Shown: positions 42,928-50,917, numbered from the stretch's first letter. The stretch is DNA of 64,000 nt from Halorussus sp. MSC15.2 (GCF_010747475.1 NZ_VSLZ01000002.1:186001-250000), one strand, 5' to 3'. Program-made: numbers and translations. Notes: generated from the sequence alone by a model not told the origin.

Positions 42928-43869
42928 TTATTCGTTCAAGGCATCACGGGCGTTTGCTAATGAGCTACGGACGAACGCAACCATCGAATCTGCGGTCGCG
43001 GCGGGCTCTTTGACCTCGTCTTTCCATGTATTGAAAAACCGCATTGGGTCAAGTTTGAGAATGCCTCTATAGACCTCACGCCGAGCAGTGAAGCCACTGG
43101 GAAGTGGACGGACCGACTCGTAGCCCTCCTGAAGCGCGTCTCGGAGTTCATCGTCTTCCTCAGGGGCGTCGTACCAGTCGAAGAATTCCCGCTCGGCCCG
43201 ACAGAGGTCGAACTCCCCGCTCCCGACTAGTGAGAACTCCCAGTCAAGGACTCCAACGACTCGTTCCCCGTCGAACAGGACGTTCGCTGGCTGGTAGTCA
43301 CCGTGAATGAGGTCCGGGCCATCTGCATTATTGAGAGCGTCTTGGTGAGTCCGGACGAATTTACGGACGGATTGCCCGGCCTCCTCGAACTGCGTCCCTG
43401 CGAGGTCGTCACACCATCTCGACACAAGTGTTTCGAGCATTTCACTCCACGTTCCTTTCGCATCAAGGTCGAGTTGGCCATCTTGAGCGCAGAGGTAGCC
43501 GTGGGACGCGAAGTCTGCCTCTGTGTGAAGCCGCGCTAGCATTGCACCTGCATTGCGGAGTCGCCGTTCTCGAAGGTCTCGCACTTCGTTGCTTCTATAC
43601 GGAGTGCCGTTAATCCATTCGAAGAGTGCATAGTCATCCTCCGCGGCAAGTAGAGCCGGTGTCGGCACTGTTGTTTGTTCTCCGACATACTGGGCCACGA
43701 ATACACGCTGGCCGATATGTGCGTTGTTTTCCCGAGCTACCTTGCAGACGGCGGTCTGACCGTCAACAATCACTTCGTAAACCCCGTTCGGACCCCGTGA
43801 GGGGAGTTCCCGGCGGATTTCGTAATCATCAGTGTATGTGGCAAGCGCGTCACCCACGTCTGCTACCAT
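42928..43869 (-). CDS. APH/choline kinase-family phosphotransferase
   Basis: 313 residues. Kinase signs are the nucleotide-lysine region TAVCKVARE, the catalytic loop LIHGDYQPANVLFDG with its HGD and N residues, and the metal-binding VVGVLDWEFS. Members phosphorylate small molecules such as aminoglycosides, choline or sugars; the substrate cannot be told from sequence. It is AT-richer than chromosomal genes and lies alone, convergent to the structural operon, so it looks like cargo that may benefit the host. Aminoglycosides generally do not affect archaeal ribosomes strongly, so a resistance role is doubtful. Confidence 0.85.
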   Translation of the reverse strand: MVADVGDALATYTDDYEIRRELPSRGPNGVYEVIVDGQTAVCKVARENNAHIGQRVFVAQYVGEQTTVPTPALLAAEDDYALFEWINGTPYRSNEVRDLRERRLRNAGAMLARLHTEADFASHGYLCAQDGQLDLDAKGTWSEMLETLVSRWCDDLAGTQFEEAGQSVRKFVRTHQDALNNADGPDLIHGDYQPANVLFDGERVVGVLDWEFSLVGSGEFDLCRAEREFFDWYDAPEEDDELRDALQEGYESVRPLPSGFTARREVYRGILKLDPMRFFNTWKDEVKEPAATADSMVAFVRSSLANARDALNE

Positions 43870-44609
43870 CTTATAAACTATGTTCTGCTCTTGTCAGTTA
43901 GATGTTACGATAGATGCGCACCACCCATTGCGCAAAACGTCGAGTCGTTCACGAGTGATAGACTACATAAAGGACTCGTATTACCAACTACTGTTAAGAG
44001 GATGTAGAAGTATACTCTGAATAACAGAAGCAATCCACCAATAATTCCTGTCATAAGACCCAACCGAAAAGGAGGTAATCTAATTCTCTTCCTTCGATTA
44101 CACACCCCTTTTCTCTATTTGCCTCGACGACTGCGAGAGACTCGCGCGCGCCACGAGCGCGCACTACCGTAGAGGCGATAGGGGTCGGATTTTCCGCGAG
44201 GCCCAGACTGTGTCCACCCTCGTTTCATACGTTCTCCCGTCTGGTTTCGGGCGGTTCGACACGTGCGGTGAGGGCCGGGCCGTTCTGGCCCGGCCCGCAT
44301 TGAGTTAGCCGCCTACGGGCAACTACCGTAGGGGTGTTGGGGGTTGGCGGACCCCCAGCCCGGACCCACAGATGCCGGATAGAGGAACTGTAGATGGTGA
44401 TGACGGCGGAGACGGTGGGGTGTACGGTGCGCGAGAACTGGCCGGAACTGGCGACCGCGGCGTCGAGGCAGCGATGAAAACGTGCTAAAACCATATGCAA
44501 AATAGAAATTTGTCGAACGATAAACGAATCTCTCCGTCCTCGCTCGAAATAAAGTTGAAAAAGAGAGTGTTGCCACTACGTGCCGACGTGAACCCGGTCC
44601 GAAAGGGCG
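43870..44609. other. Non-coding zone with several perfect hairpins
   Basis: No convincing gene. A weak 66-residue minus-strand ORF (43905-44105) with a hydrophobic segment is possible. Perfect inverted repeats are: 44146-44151 with 44157-44162 (6 pairs), 44272-44281 with 44287-44296 (10 pairs, GGGCCGGGCC arm), and 44312-44318 with 44326-44332 (7 pairs). The ten-mer ACTACCGTAG is directly repeated at 44163 and 44322. AT-rich blocks flank the structured part. It directly follows the 3' end of the putative replication gene, so it may be a replication origin or a structured RNA. Confidence 0.45.
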
Positions 44610-46469
44610 CTACCCTCCGGTGAATATCGCCGGGTACGGGTCAGTCCGAATCTCGACGTGGTCGCCGTCGATGTGGTCGCGGTCGAGCGCAGCGCCCAAC
44701 TGCTCGCCAGTCAGATGAACGTCGGCGAACGTCTCCCAATTGGCAGCGTCGTCGCGACCGTCGTCGTCATCCTCTGCGCTGCTGCTGTCGCCCGTCGAGG
44801 CGTCGGTATTATCCGTGGCGTCCGCGTCGGACGTGCGATTCTCGCGGGCCTGCTGGCGGTCTTCGCGGCGTTGTTCACCGCGTTCGCGGATGTCCTTGAG
44901 GTCCTCGTCAGGATGGATAGCTTCGAGTTCGTCGAGCGCGTTGAGCCGGAGTTCTTCGTTGTTGAAGACGACGAGCGTGGGCATACTAAGCCGGAGCAGC
45001 ACGTCATCTTCGACGAACTCCCCAACCATCTCCTGAACGTAGTCCTCGGTGAAGCCGGTAATCTCGGCGAGTTCCTCGTAGCGAGTGCCGTTCATCGTGG
45101 CGACGGCGTAGAGAAGGTCCCACTTGCTCTGGGTCCCCGACTGGCCGTACACAGTGTTGAGGATTCGCCGGAGGCGGGTCTCGTTCGCTTCTTGGACGGC
45201 GGCCCGCCAGCCGGTCGGGACGAGCGTGTCGATGCGCTCGCGGTCGCGCGGCTCGTAGTAGTCGTCCTCACGCAGGAGGCCGAGATTCAGGCCGGACCGA
45301 ACGGCGACCGTCGAGGCCATCTGGCGGAGCGTCGCGCGGAGCGCGGCCCACTCATCGGCGTGCGGGAGTTCGGTATCGTGGTCGGTACCCGCGAAGAACG
45401 CTTCCAGCTTCGGTTCGGAGAGGCGGTCGTCACGGGGACTCCCGTTGATGCGATAGACCTTCAGACCGAGTTCGATGCCCTCGCGCTGGGCGAAGGCGTT
45501 GAAACCGAGGACATTCCAGCGGTCCGAGCGGACCATCTCCTCAACGAACATCCCTTCGCGCATAGTGCTGTCGCCGTCCACGTCGCCGCGGCCACCGTAC
45601 TCCAGCATCGACTTCGCCTCGCGGAGGCGCTGGACGACGGCGTCCATCATCTCGCTGGCGAACCGATGGTGGACCTCGCCCTTCCAAACCTTCCACGAAT
45701 CACGGTTGAACGTACTCCAGTCAGGGCGCTCGACGCCGAGCGCGGTCGCGGCGAGGTTCGTAATCTGGACGGTGCGGACGAGCGATTCCTTGCTCCCGGC
45801 GTAGGTGGTCTGGGTTTTGAATCGCGAGCCTTCACCGTGTTGGCAGACCATCGGGTCGCCGGACGGTCGGACGAGATTCTCGTCCTGCGGCTGGACCCAG
45901 CACTGGTAGGAGACGGGTGCGCGGAGGTTGCCGTCGAGGTCGGCCGCGAGCTTGCCCGAATCCTCGTCGTAGCGCATGACCGAGAGGTTGTACTCGTAGT
46001 ACTGCGAGATGAGCGCCTCCGCACCCGCGTTCGGTCCAGCGAGGTCGTCGTCCACGTCGCGACCGACCATCCAGCCCTTCGAGGAGAGGACGAGGTGGGC
46101 CGGGTAGTCATCGTGAAGCCAGTCGAATTGGTCGTGGACGTCCTCGGCGAGGACGACAGGCTCCTCCTCGGGTTCGATATCGAGGTTCTGCCAGCCCTCG
46201 AACAGCCGAGTGTAGAAGCTCTCACTGTCGTCTTCGTCCTCGTCGAGGAGGTCTTCGAGGACGGCCTGAATCCCGTGACCGTGTTCGATAGGGTCGGGAT
46301 AATCGAGTTCGTCGTAATCCTTGAGGAGGACCTCGTGTTCGGCGTCCTCGTCCGGAACGGGCGCGAGGCGGCCGCTCTTGGTGTAGTCGTGCGCCATGTG
46401 GGCGCTCTGCTGTGGGTCAGCGTCATCGAGCGAGACGCTCGCCGTCTGGGTGGGCACGTCGGCGCTCAT
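44610..46469 (-). CDS. Large mobile-element protein, possible replication initiator (619 aa)
   Basis: Last gene of a seven-gene leftward operon, overlapping its neighbour by four bases. The start is acidic; the middle has YQCWVQPQDENLVRPSGDPM and a basic region; near residues 430-510 a winged-helix is suggested (RLRRILNTVYGQSGTQSKWD, then YEELAEITGFTEDYVQEMVG). A charged disordered part (RREDRQQARENRTSDADATD) separates it from the last 50 residues. Proteins of this look are common on haloarchaeal plasmids and viruses (the DUF7845 group, from memory). Replication or copy control is an inference from size, HTH and position next to the hairpin zone. Confidence 0.7.
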   Translation of the reverse strand: MSADVPTQTASVSLDDADPQQSAHMAHDYTKSGRLAPVPDEDAEHEVLLKDYDELDYPDPIEHGHGIQAVLEDLLDEDEDDSESFYTRLFEGWQNLDIEPEEEPVVLAEDVHDQFDWLHDDYPAHLVLSSKGWMVGRDVDDDLAGPNAGAEALISQYYEYNLSVMRYDEDSGKLAADLDGNLRAPVSYQCWVQPQDENLVRPSGDPMVCQHGEGSRFKTQTTYAGSKESLVRTVQITNLAATALGVERPDWSTFNRDSWKVWKGEVHHRFASEMMDAVVQRLREAKSMLEYGGRGDVDGDSTMREGMFVEEMVRSDRWNVLGFNAFAQREGIELGLKVYRINGSPRDDRLSEPKLEAFFAGTDHDTELPHADEWAALRATLRQMASTVAVRSGLNLGLLREDDYYEPRDRERIDTLVPTGWRAAVQEANETRLRRILNTVYGQSGTQSKWDLLYAVATMNGTRYEELAEITGFTEDYVQEMVGEFVEDDVLLRLSMPTLVVFNNEELRLNALDELEAIHPDEDLKDIRERGEQRREDRQQARENRTSDADATDNTDASTGDSSSAEDDDDGRDDAANWETFADVHLTGEQLGAALDRDHIDGDHVEIRTDPYPAIFTGG

Positions 46470-46804
46470 GTTGCCTCCGCGAGCGCTGGCTCAGGCGTCG
46501 CGACCGGCACGGTCTCGCCACCGAGGCGGGCCTCGGCCGTCGTGAAGTGGTCGGGTGCGGCTTCCTCGGGTGCTGGGAGGACTACATCGACGCGGCGGCA
46601 CTCGCAGGACCACCCATAGACCGGAAGGTCCTCGGTGATACGCGTCTCCAACAGGTCGGCCGGAACGGTCGGCGTTCCGATGGTGCTGGTCACGTCGGCC
46701 CCGCACAGCGGACAGAACGCGGCGTCGAGGTGGGCGTCGTAGTCGGCGATGAGGACGATAGTCCGCGGTTCGACGAGGTCGCTCGCAGACTCCCGCACCG
46801 TCAC
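46466..46804 (-). CDS. Zinc-binding protein (112 aa)
   Basis: 112 residues. FCPLCGADVTST gives one CxxC and GWSCECRRVD a second CxC, together a probable zinc site. No membrane segment. Its ends overlap both neighbours by four bases. Accessory factor of the element operon, role unknown. Confidence 0.7.
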   Translation of the reverse strand: MTVRESASDLVEPRTIVLIADYDAHLDAAFCPLCGADVTSTIGTPTVPADLLETRITEDLPVYGWSCECRRVDVVLPAPEEAAPDHFTTAEARLGGETVPVATPEPALAEAT

Positions 46805-47127
46805 GACGAGTCACCTCGCTGCTCAGTAGCCGTGCTGGACCGAGCGCGGTTCAGGTCCCATTTGAACTCGAACCACCGGACGGTTTCGCACTCGTCGCAG
46901 CGGTACATCGTCATGAACGACCGGCTCGCGAATCGCCGGATAGAGCCGCACTCCGTACACTCGAAGTTGACCGAGTGGTTTTTGTAGGCAGTTCCGTTCT
47001 CTCCGAGAGAGTACTTCAGTGAGGGGCCGGTCGCGCCACCTTCTCGGACGGACTTCGGCACGTCGTGGCCGACCGTCGAGTCCCCGTTGGACCACTCACT
47101 TCCGTCTGTAGACTGCTCGCCAGTCAC
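46801..47127 (-). CDS. Zinc-ribbon protein (108 aa)
   Basis: 108 residues: an acidic glycine/serine-rich start and a four-cysteine ribbon FECTECGSIRRFASRSFMTM then RCDECETVRWF. The ribbon resembles nucleic-acid-binding ribbons of transcription factors. Overlaps both neighbours by four bases. Confidence 0.72.
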   Translation of the reverse strand: MTGEQSTDGSEWSNGDSTVGHDVPKSVREGGATGPSLKYSLGENGTAYKNHSVNFECTECGSIRRFASRSFMTMYRCDECETVRWFEFKWDLNRARSSTATEQRGDSS

Positions 47128-47639
47128 GCGGTCTCACCACCCGAGAACTCGGTGAGGCTCGTGAGTTTTGGACCGTCCTGCTCGTCGGTAGGTTCCTCGA
47201 GGTCGGCCGGGTCGGGATGATGCACGACCTCGGCGTCGAGGTCGTCGGCCAGCACATCGGCAAGCACGCGTCGATGACAGTACCGCGGGTCCTTCTCCCA
47301 GCAGACGAGCCAGACGTTCCGATGTTCGGCGCGGTCGCGGAGTTCGTCGAGGACTTGCTGTTGGCCCGCACCGTCGAGATGGTCGCGGTAGCGGTCCTCG
47401 AAGTCTACCGTGCGCCATGCGGCGGCGCTCGGGTTGGCGACGCCGTCGCGGTCGCCCGCCTCTTCGACAGTCTTGAACGCATTAAGTAGGTCGTCGGGCG
47501 GTGCGACCGCAGGAACGTTCCGGTCGGTGACGCGCTGGACGAAGTCCTGCGGATACCGGACGACGCCGAGGATGAGGTCGGCATCGTCGGGGTGGACGAG
47601 GGAGTTGAGGCCACCGAAGTAGGTGGTGTAGAGCGTCAC
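47124..47639 (-). CDS. DUF488 family protein
   Basis: 171 residues. The family signature VWLVCWEKDPRYCHRRVLAD (C-x-E-x5-CHR) is present, with the start TLYTTYFGGLN. DUF488 proteins are widespread, often on plasmids and near DNA-modification genes; their chemistry is unsettled, the conserved cysteine and histidine suggesting a small enzymatic or metal site. In this operon it sits between a zinc-ribbon and a nuclease-like gene. Confidence 0.85.
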   Translation of the reverse strand: MTLYTTYFGGLNSLVHPDDADLILGVVRYPQDFVQRVTDRNVPAVAPPDDLLNAFKTVEEAGDRDGVANPSAAAWRTVDFEDRYRDHLDGAGQQQVLDELRDRAEHRNVWLVCWEKDPRYCHRRVLADVLADDLDAEVVHHPDPADLEEPTDEQDGPKLTSLTEFSGGETA

Positions 47640-48145
47640 CGCTGGTCACCTCCCTTGACGTCGTCGGGGTCAATGATGCGCGACCACGTCAGTTGCCGGT
47701 ACCCTCGCTCCGAGCGGTCTCCCTCGACGCTGGTCCAGCCGTCGGGAAGAATTTCGTCGAGGACAGATGCCGAGATGACGGCCATCGCGAGGACGCGCTG
47801 GTTGTGTCCGGGTCGGGGGTCGTACACTGCGACGAGATACGCGGCGTTCTCCTCCAGAAGGCGTTCGTGTTGTCGCTTCCGGACGTAGATTCGGCCGCGT
47901 TGGCCGCTGGCGAGACGGTCCTGAGCGCTCTTGATTTCGACGTGTGTTCCCTTCGCGAGCAGGTTGATTCCGCAGAAGACGACCGAGTCGGTCGTAGTCG
48001 GGGCGAGCAGCGAATCGGCCAAGGCGTCGCACCACTCGGCCTCCCGGTCGCTGACGTACGCGAGTTGCTCGACGCGCTGGACGACGTTGGCCTCGACGGA
48101 CTCGCCCGCGGCCTTCGGGTGGAGGACCGCCAGAGAGTCGCTCAC
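47636..48145 (-). CDS. PD-(D/E)XK nuclease-like protein
   Basis: 169 residues. The stretch TTDSVVFCGINLLAKGTHVE followed by IKSAQ matches the beta-hairpin of the PD-(D/E)XK fold, with D (or equivalent), E and K as metal and catalytic residues, then a basic segment GQRGRIYVRKRQH. Such proteins are small resolvases or restriction-like nucleases. In an integrative element it may resolve replication intermediates or provide defence. Overlaps both neighbours by four bases. Confidence 0.72.
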   Translation of the reverse strand: MSDSLAVLHPKAAGESVEANVVQRVEQLAYVSDREAEWCDALADSLLAPTTTDSVVFCGINLLAKGTHVEIKSAQDRLASGQRGRIYVRKRQHERLLEENAAYLVAVYDPRPGHNQRVLAMAVISASVLDEILPDGWTSVEGDRSERGYRQLTWSRIIDPDDVKGGDQR

Positions 48146-48414
48146 GGCGACGCACCTCCGTCGGCGAGAACTCGTTTCTCCGGGGCGCTGTCTGGACTAA
48201 TCTCGCTGGTGTCCTCGAACAGCGGTTTCGCGGTGCCTTCGCGTATCTCGCCGAGTGGCGAAAGGCCGAAGTCCTCGGGGAGATGGTCTCTGAGGAAGTG
48301 GTCCGAGGTTTTCGTCTTCCCGGAGAGGTCTTCACCGCAGGCCGGGCATGCAGTGAGGAGTTGGCGCTCGCGCCGTTGCGTGGCGCGGTCCTGAATCGCC
48401 ATCAGGGACGACAC
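48142..48414 (-). CDS. Small zinc-finger protein (90 aa)
   Basis: 90 residues from a GTG at 48414. CPACGEDLSGKTKTSDHFLR with a downstream H gives a C-x-x-C...H-x4-H zinc finger of C2H2 type. The C-terminal part is acidic and disordered. Overlaps the next gene by four bases; its start lies inside the end of the tiny upstream gene. Possible DNA-binding regulator. Confidence 0.7.
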   Translation of the reverse strand: MSSLMAIQDRATQRRERQLLTACPACGEDLSGKTKTSDHFLRDHLPEDFGLSPLGEIREGTAKPLFEDTSEISPDSAPEKRVLADGGASP

Positions 48415-48506
48415 CTCCCGTTATTAAGGGCAGGACACTGTTTTTCGGGGTCCTCGATGGCGCACCCGCAGAAGGTACAAACGGCGGCGTAGTACTCGAC
48501 GCTCAC
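48402..48506 (-). CDS. Tiny zinc-ribbon protein, first gene of the right operon (34 aa)
   Basis: 34 residues from a GTG at 48506, with GAGGTG placed six bases upstream. The peptide has six cysteines, including CTFCGCAIEDPEKQC and a later C-x-P, enough for one zinc ribbon. It is too short for most gene finders, yet position, ribosome site and the shared frame boundary with the next gene support it. Confidence 0.55.
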   Translation of the reverse strand: MSVEYYAAVCTFCGCAIEDPEKQCPALNNGRCRP

Positions 48507-48678
48507 GCCGACCACCTCTGTCCCCTAATATGACCGCCAGAAGGCGGCGACCCGCGTTCCGGATGCGAAGCTACTCGCTTTCTATTGGGGGTGTTCGAGA
48601 ACGGCGATTCTCCGTTTTCCGGGAGGAAAAGACGCTCCTCTGTCGGTTTAGTTTCCCTCGGAACGGCGGTAAAACGGG

Positions 48679-48693
48679 AGTGGACTCGTCGGG
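48679..48693. repeat. attR: right 15-bp attachment repeat inside tRNA-Ala
   Basis: AGTGGACTCGTCGGG, identical to 23697-23711. It covers the last 13 bases of the tRNA-Ala gene and two bases outside, so the tRNA stays intact after integration. Confidence 0.82.
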
Positions 48694-48752
48694 ATTTGAA
48701 CCCGAGGCCTTCCCCGTGCCAGGGGGATGATCTACCGCTGATCTACGAGCCC
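48681..48752 (-). tRNA. tRNA-Ala (anticodon GGC)
   Basis: The minus strand folds into a complete cloverleaf of 72 bases without CCA: acceptor stem GGGCTCG pairing CGAGTCC with the G3-U70 pair that identifies alanine tRNAs, D stem GATC/GATC, anticodon stem TCCCC/GGGGA around loop CTGGCAC (anticodon GGC, codons GCC and GCU), T arm TCGGG TTCAAAT CCCGA, and discriminator A. Its 3' end is the integration site of the 25-kb element. Confidence 0.95.
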
Positions 48753-49252
48753 TCGAACGCATCTCTTCGTTGTCCGGGGGTACTGATAAACCTCTCGGAT
48801 TCCGACTACCACCGGGAAAGGGTGACGCATTGCTCGACGACTCGTCAGTGTCGGAGAGTCCGTGGCTTGACGCTGACAGGCTTTGGATTTAGTGGTGCAA
48901 GAACTCACTCGGGCCGGAAGGGAAGAAGAGAAAAGCCAGATATAGGCTTGAACACAGGAGTCTACAGCAACCGCACAGCACCGCGCCAGCGCGCGCCGGG
49001 GAAATTTTGTACTCTACGCCTGATGAGACGTGTGTAGACGGAATCAGATAGAAAAGCTTTACCCTCACAAAACCATTCCCCTGTGTACGGGAACAGCACA
49101 GCCGTAAATCTGACTCGTCGGGTCCGAGGCGTTCTTCGCCTCCCTACTTGCCCGACTCGGGATTACGGACGTGCGCCGCGTCAGACCGACGCATCAGCAC
49201 GCCTACCTCACAATCGGCGATAGCGGCCTGTGCAGTTCCAATCCAGAAAACT
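48753..49252. promoter_or_regulatory. Control region and long leader of the rps15 operon
   Basis: No gene. A TATA-like GAAAAGCTTTA lies near 49050, which would place transcription start about 170 bases before rps15; haloarchaeal leaders are usually short or absent. In the leader a perfect hairpin pairs GAGGCG at 49126-49131 with CGCCTC at 49137-49142, flanked by TCGGG and CCCGA that could extend it. This may be a regulatory structure for ribosomal protein expression. Confidence 0.4.
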
Positions 49253-49720
49253 ATGGCACGAATGCACACCCGCCGCCGCGGCTCGTCCGACTCGGACAAG
49301 CCCGTGGCAGACGAACCGCCGAAGTGGAGCGACGTAGACGAAGACGCCATCGAAGAGCGCGTGGTCGAACTGGCCGAGCAGGGTCACAGCCCGAGCCAAA
49401 TCGGCCTGAAGCTGCGCGACGAGGGCGTCAAGGGCACGCCGGTCCCCGACGTGAAGCTTGCGACCGGTAAGAAGGTCACCGAAATTCTCGAAGAGAACGA
49501 CGCCGACGGCGACGTTCCGGAGGACCTCCGCAACCTGCTGAAGCGGGCCGTCCGCCTGCGCGAGCACATGGACGAGAACCCGCAGGACGCCCAGAACAAG
49601 CGGGCGCTCCAGAACACCCAGTCGAAGGTTCGACGCCTCGTGGACTACTACCGCGGCGACGAACTCGACGAGGACTTCAAGTACTCCTACGACAACGCCA
49701 AGGAACTCCTCGAGGACTAA
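49253..49720 (+). CDS. rps15: 30S ribosomal protein S15 (archaeal S13/S15 type)
   Basis: 155 residues from the ATG at 49253. The archaeal start MARMHTRRRGSSDSDKPV, the central EERVVELAEQGHSPSQIGLK and the C-terminal S15 core with NTQSKVRRLVDYYRGDELDE are unmistakable. It binds 16S rRNA in the platform of the small subunit. It begins a four-gene operon with the RecJ-like protein, Pcc1 and S3Ae, all overlapping or adjacent. Confidence 0.96.
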   Translation: MARMHTRRRGSSDSDKPVADEPPKWSDVDEDAIEERVVELAEQGHSPSQIGLKLRDEGVKGTPVPDVKLATGKKVTEILEENDADGDVPEDLRNLLKRAVRLREHMDENPQDAQNKRALQNTQSKVRRLVDYYRGDELDEDFKYSYDNAKELLED

Positions 49721-50917
49721 ATGTCTACTTCGGGTCGAACTGACGACGGGCCAGCCACGCCCGCCAGCGACGTGGCCGCCGGTCTGCGGGAGGCCGACTT
49801 CGTTCAAGTCCTCGCGCGCGCCGACGGTGACTGTCTCGCCGCGGCCGGACTGCTGGCTCGCGCGCTCGCCGAACGCGGCGTCCCCTACCAGATTCGGGTC
49901 GGGCGCTTCGGCGAGTCGGTGGCCGACGCCGACTCCGACGACACGACCGTCGGTATCGGTCTCGACGCCGCCGCGGGCGCCCACTTGCCGGGGGAAGCGA
50001 CCCCGGCGAGCGTGACCGCCTTCGACGCGGCCAGCGAACTCAGCGGGTCGTCCGACCCGGTGCTAGCACTTGCTGGCGTCGCGGCCGCGGGCCACCCCGT
50101 GGGCGGGGGCGAGAGCGCTCACGTCCTCGAACAGGCCCGCGACGCCGGTCTCGACCGGCGACCCGGTGTCGGCGTTCCGACGGCGGACCTCGCCGACGGA
50201 CTGGCCCACTCGACGCTCGCACACGCCGAGTACTCGGGCGAGGCAGACGCGGTGCAGGCCACGCTCGCCGAACTCGGCCTTCCCGCCGAACTCGACGTAT
50301 CAGCCCACCGCACGATAGCCTCGGAGTTCGCGCTGGCGGTCGCCGGCGCGGACGCCGCGACCGACCGGGCCGCCGAGGCAGTCGAGCGCGCGCTCCGACC
50401 GCACGCAATTGCGGACGACTCGCCCGACGGCGAATCCGATGCTTCGGCGGGCGCGGACGCGCCCTTCGCAACGGTCGAGGGCTACGCCGACGTGCTGAAC
50501 GCCGTCGCGCGCGAGCGGCCGGGCACGGGCGTCGCGCTGGCGCTCGGTCACGACGCACGCACCGACGCGCTCGACGCGTGGCGCGACCACGGCGCAGCGG
50601 CCCACCGCGTCCTCCGCGAGGCAACGACCGGCCGGTACGACGGACTGTTCGTCATCCGGACGGACGAGGCCCCCGTCGAGACGGTCGCGCGCCTCCTGCG
50701 GGACTTCCGGTCGCCCGAACCGGTCGCGCTCGTCGTGACCGAGACGGAAGCGGCCGCGACCGCAGTCGAGGACGCGAGCGTCGGCGCGGCGATGGACGAG
50801 GCCGCGCAGGCGGTCGGCGGGTCGGGCGGCGGCACGTCCGACCGCGGCTACGCGCAGTTCGACCACGAGAGAGACGCCAAGGAGTTTCTCACCGCGTTCC
50901 GGGAGGCCAGAGCGTGA
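49721..50917 (+). CDS. RecJ-like DHH-fold protein, apparently without the DHH motif
   Basis: 398 residues, beginning directly after the rps15 stop. The first motif resembles RecJ motif I but is altered: FVQVLARADGDCLAAAGLLA lacks the usual H-x-D. No DHH triad is found further on; the C-terminal half has a DHHA1-like segment (GVALALGHDARTDALDAWRD) without its GGG motif. In Halobacteria such genes are often annotated as RecJ exonuclease because of position and fold. An inactive scaffold, for example for the GINS/replisome, is plausible (inference). Confidence 0.72.
   Translation: MSTSGRTDDGPATPASDVAAGLREADFVQVLARADGDCLAAAGLLARALAERGVPYQIRVGRFGESVADADSDDTTVGIGLDAAAGAHLPGEATPASVTAFDAASELSGSSDPVLALAGVAAAGHPVGGGESAHVLEQARDAGLDRRPGVGVPTADLADGLAHSTLAHAEYSGEADAVQATLAELGLPAELDVSAHRTIASEFALAVAGADAATDRAAEAVERALRPHAIADDSPDGESDASAGADAPFATVEGYADVLNAVARERPGTGVALALGHDARTDALDAWRDHGAAAHRVLREATTGRYDGLFVIRTDEAPVETVARLLRDFRSPEPVALVVTETEAAATAVEDASVGAAMDEAAQAVGGSGGGTSDRGYAQFDHERDAKEFLTAFREARA

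Larger units (their letters stand above)
23697..48693. mobile_element. 25-kb integrative element in tRNA-Ala
   Basis: Both ends carry the 15-base sequence AGTGGACTCGTCGGG. The right copy (48679-48693) covers the 3' end of an intact tRNA-Ala gene; the left copy (23697-23711) is an isolated fragment, as expected after site-specific integration into a tRNA 3' end. A tyrosine recombinase gene lies 79 bases inside the left end. The interior holds a serine recombinase, HNH nuclease, a membrane/surface-protein module with one P-loop ATPase, a possible replication protein and many zinc-ribbon proteins, while tRNA processing and translation genes resume right after the right end. No ribosomal or metabolic core genes occur inside. 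Confidence 0.85.

Noticed and set aside
43905-44105. 66-residue minus-strand ORF with one hydrophobic stretch
   Set aside because: Possible membrane peptide, but no ribosome site, no coupling to a neighbour and no conserved feature; mentioned only in the non-coding zone entry.
44225-44500. 91-residue minus-strand ORF over the hairpin zone
   Set aside because: Codon use and composition follow the inverted repeats; a structural nucleic acid explains the region better.
49111-49122. Third copy of GACTCGTCGGG right of the tRNA
   Set aside because: Only 11 bases match and the context is the rps15 leader; chance in GC-rich DNA is likely, and it lies outside the element.
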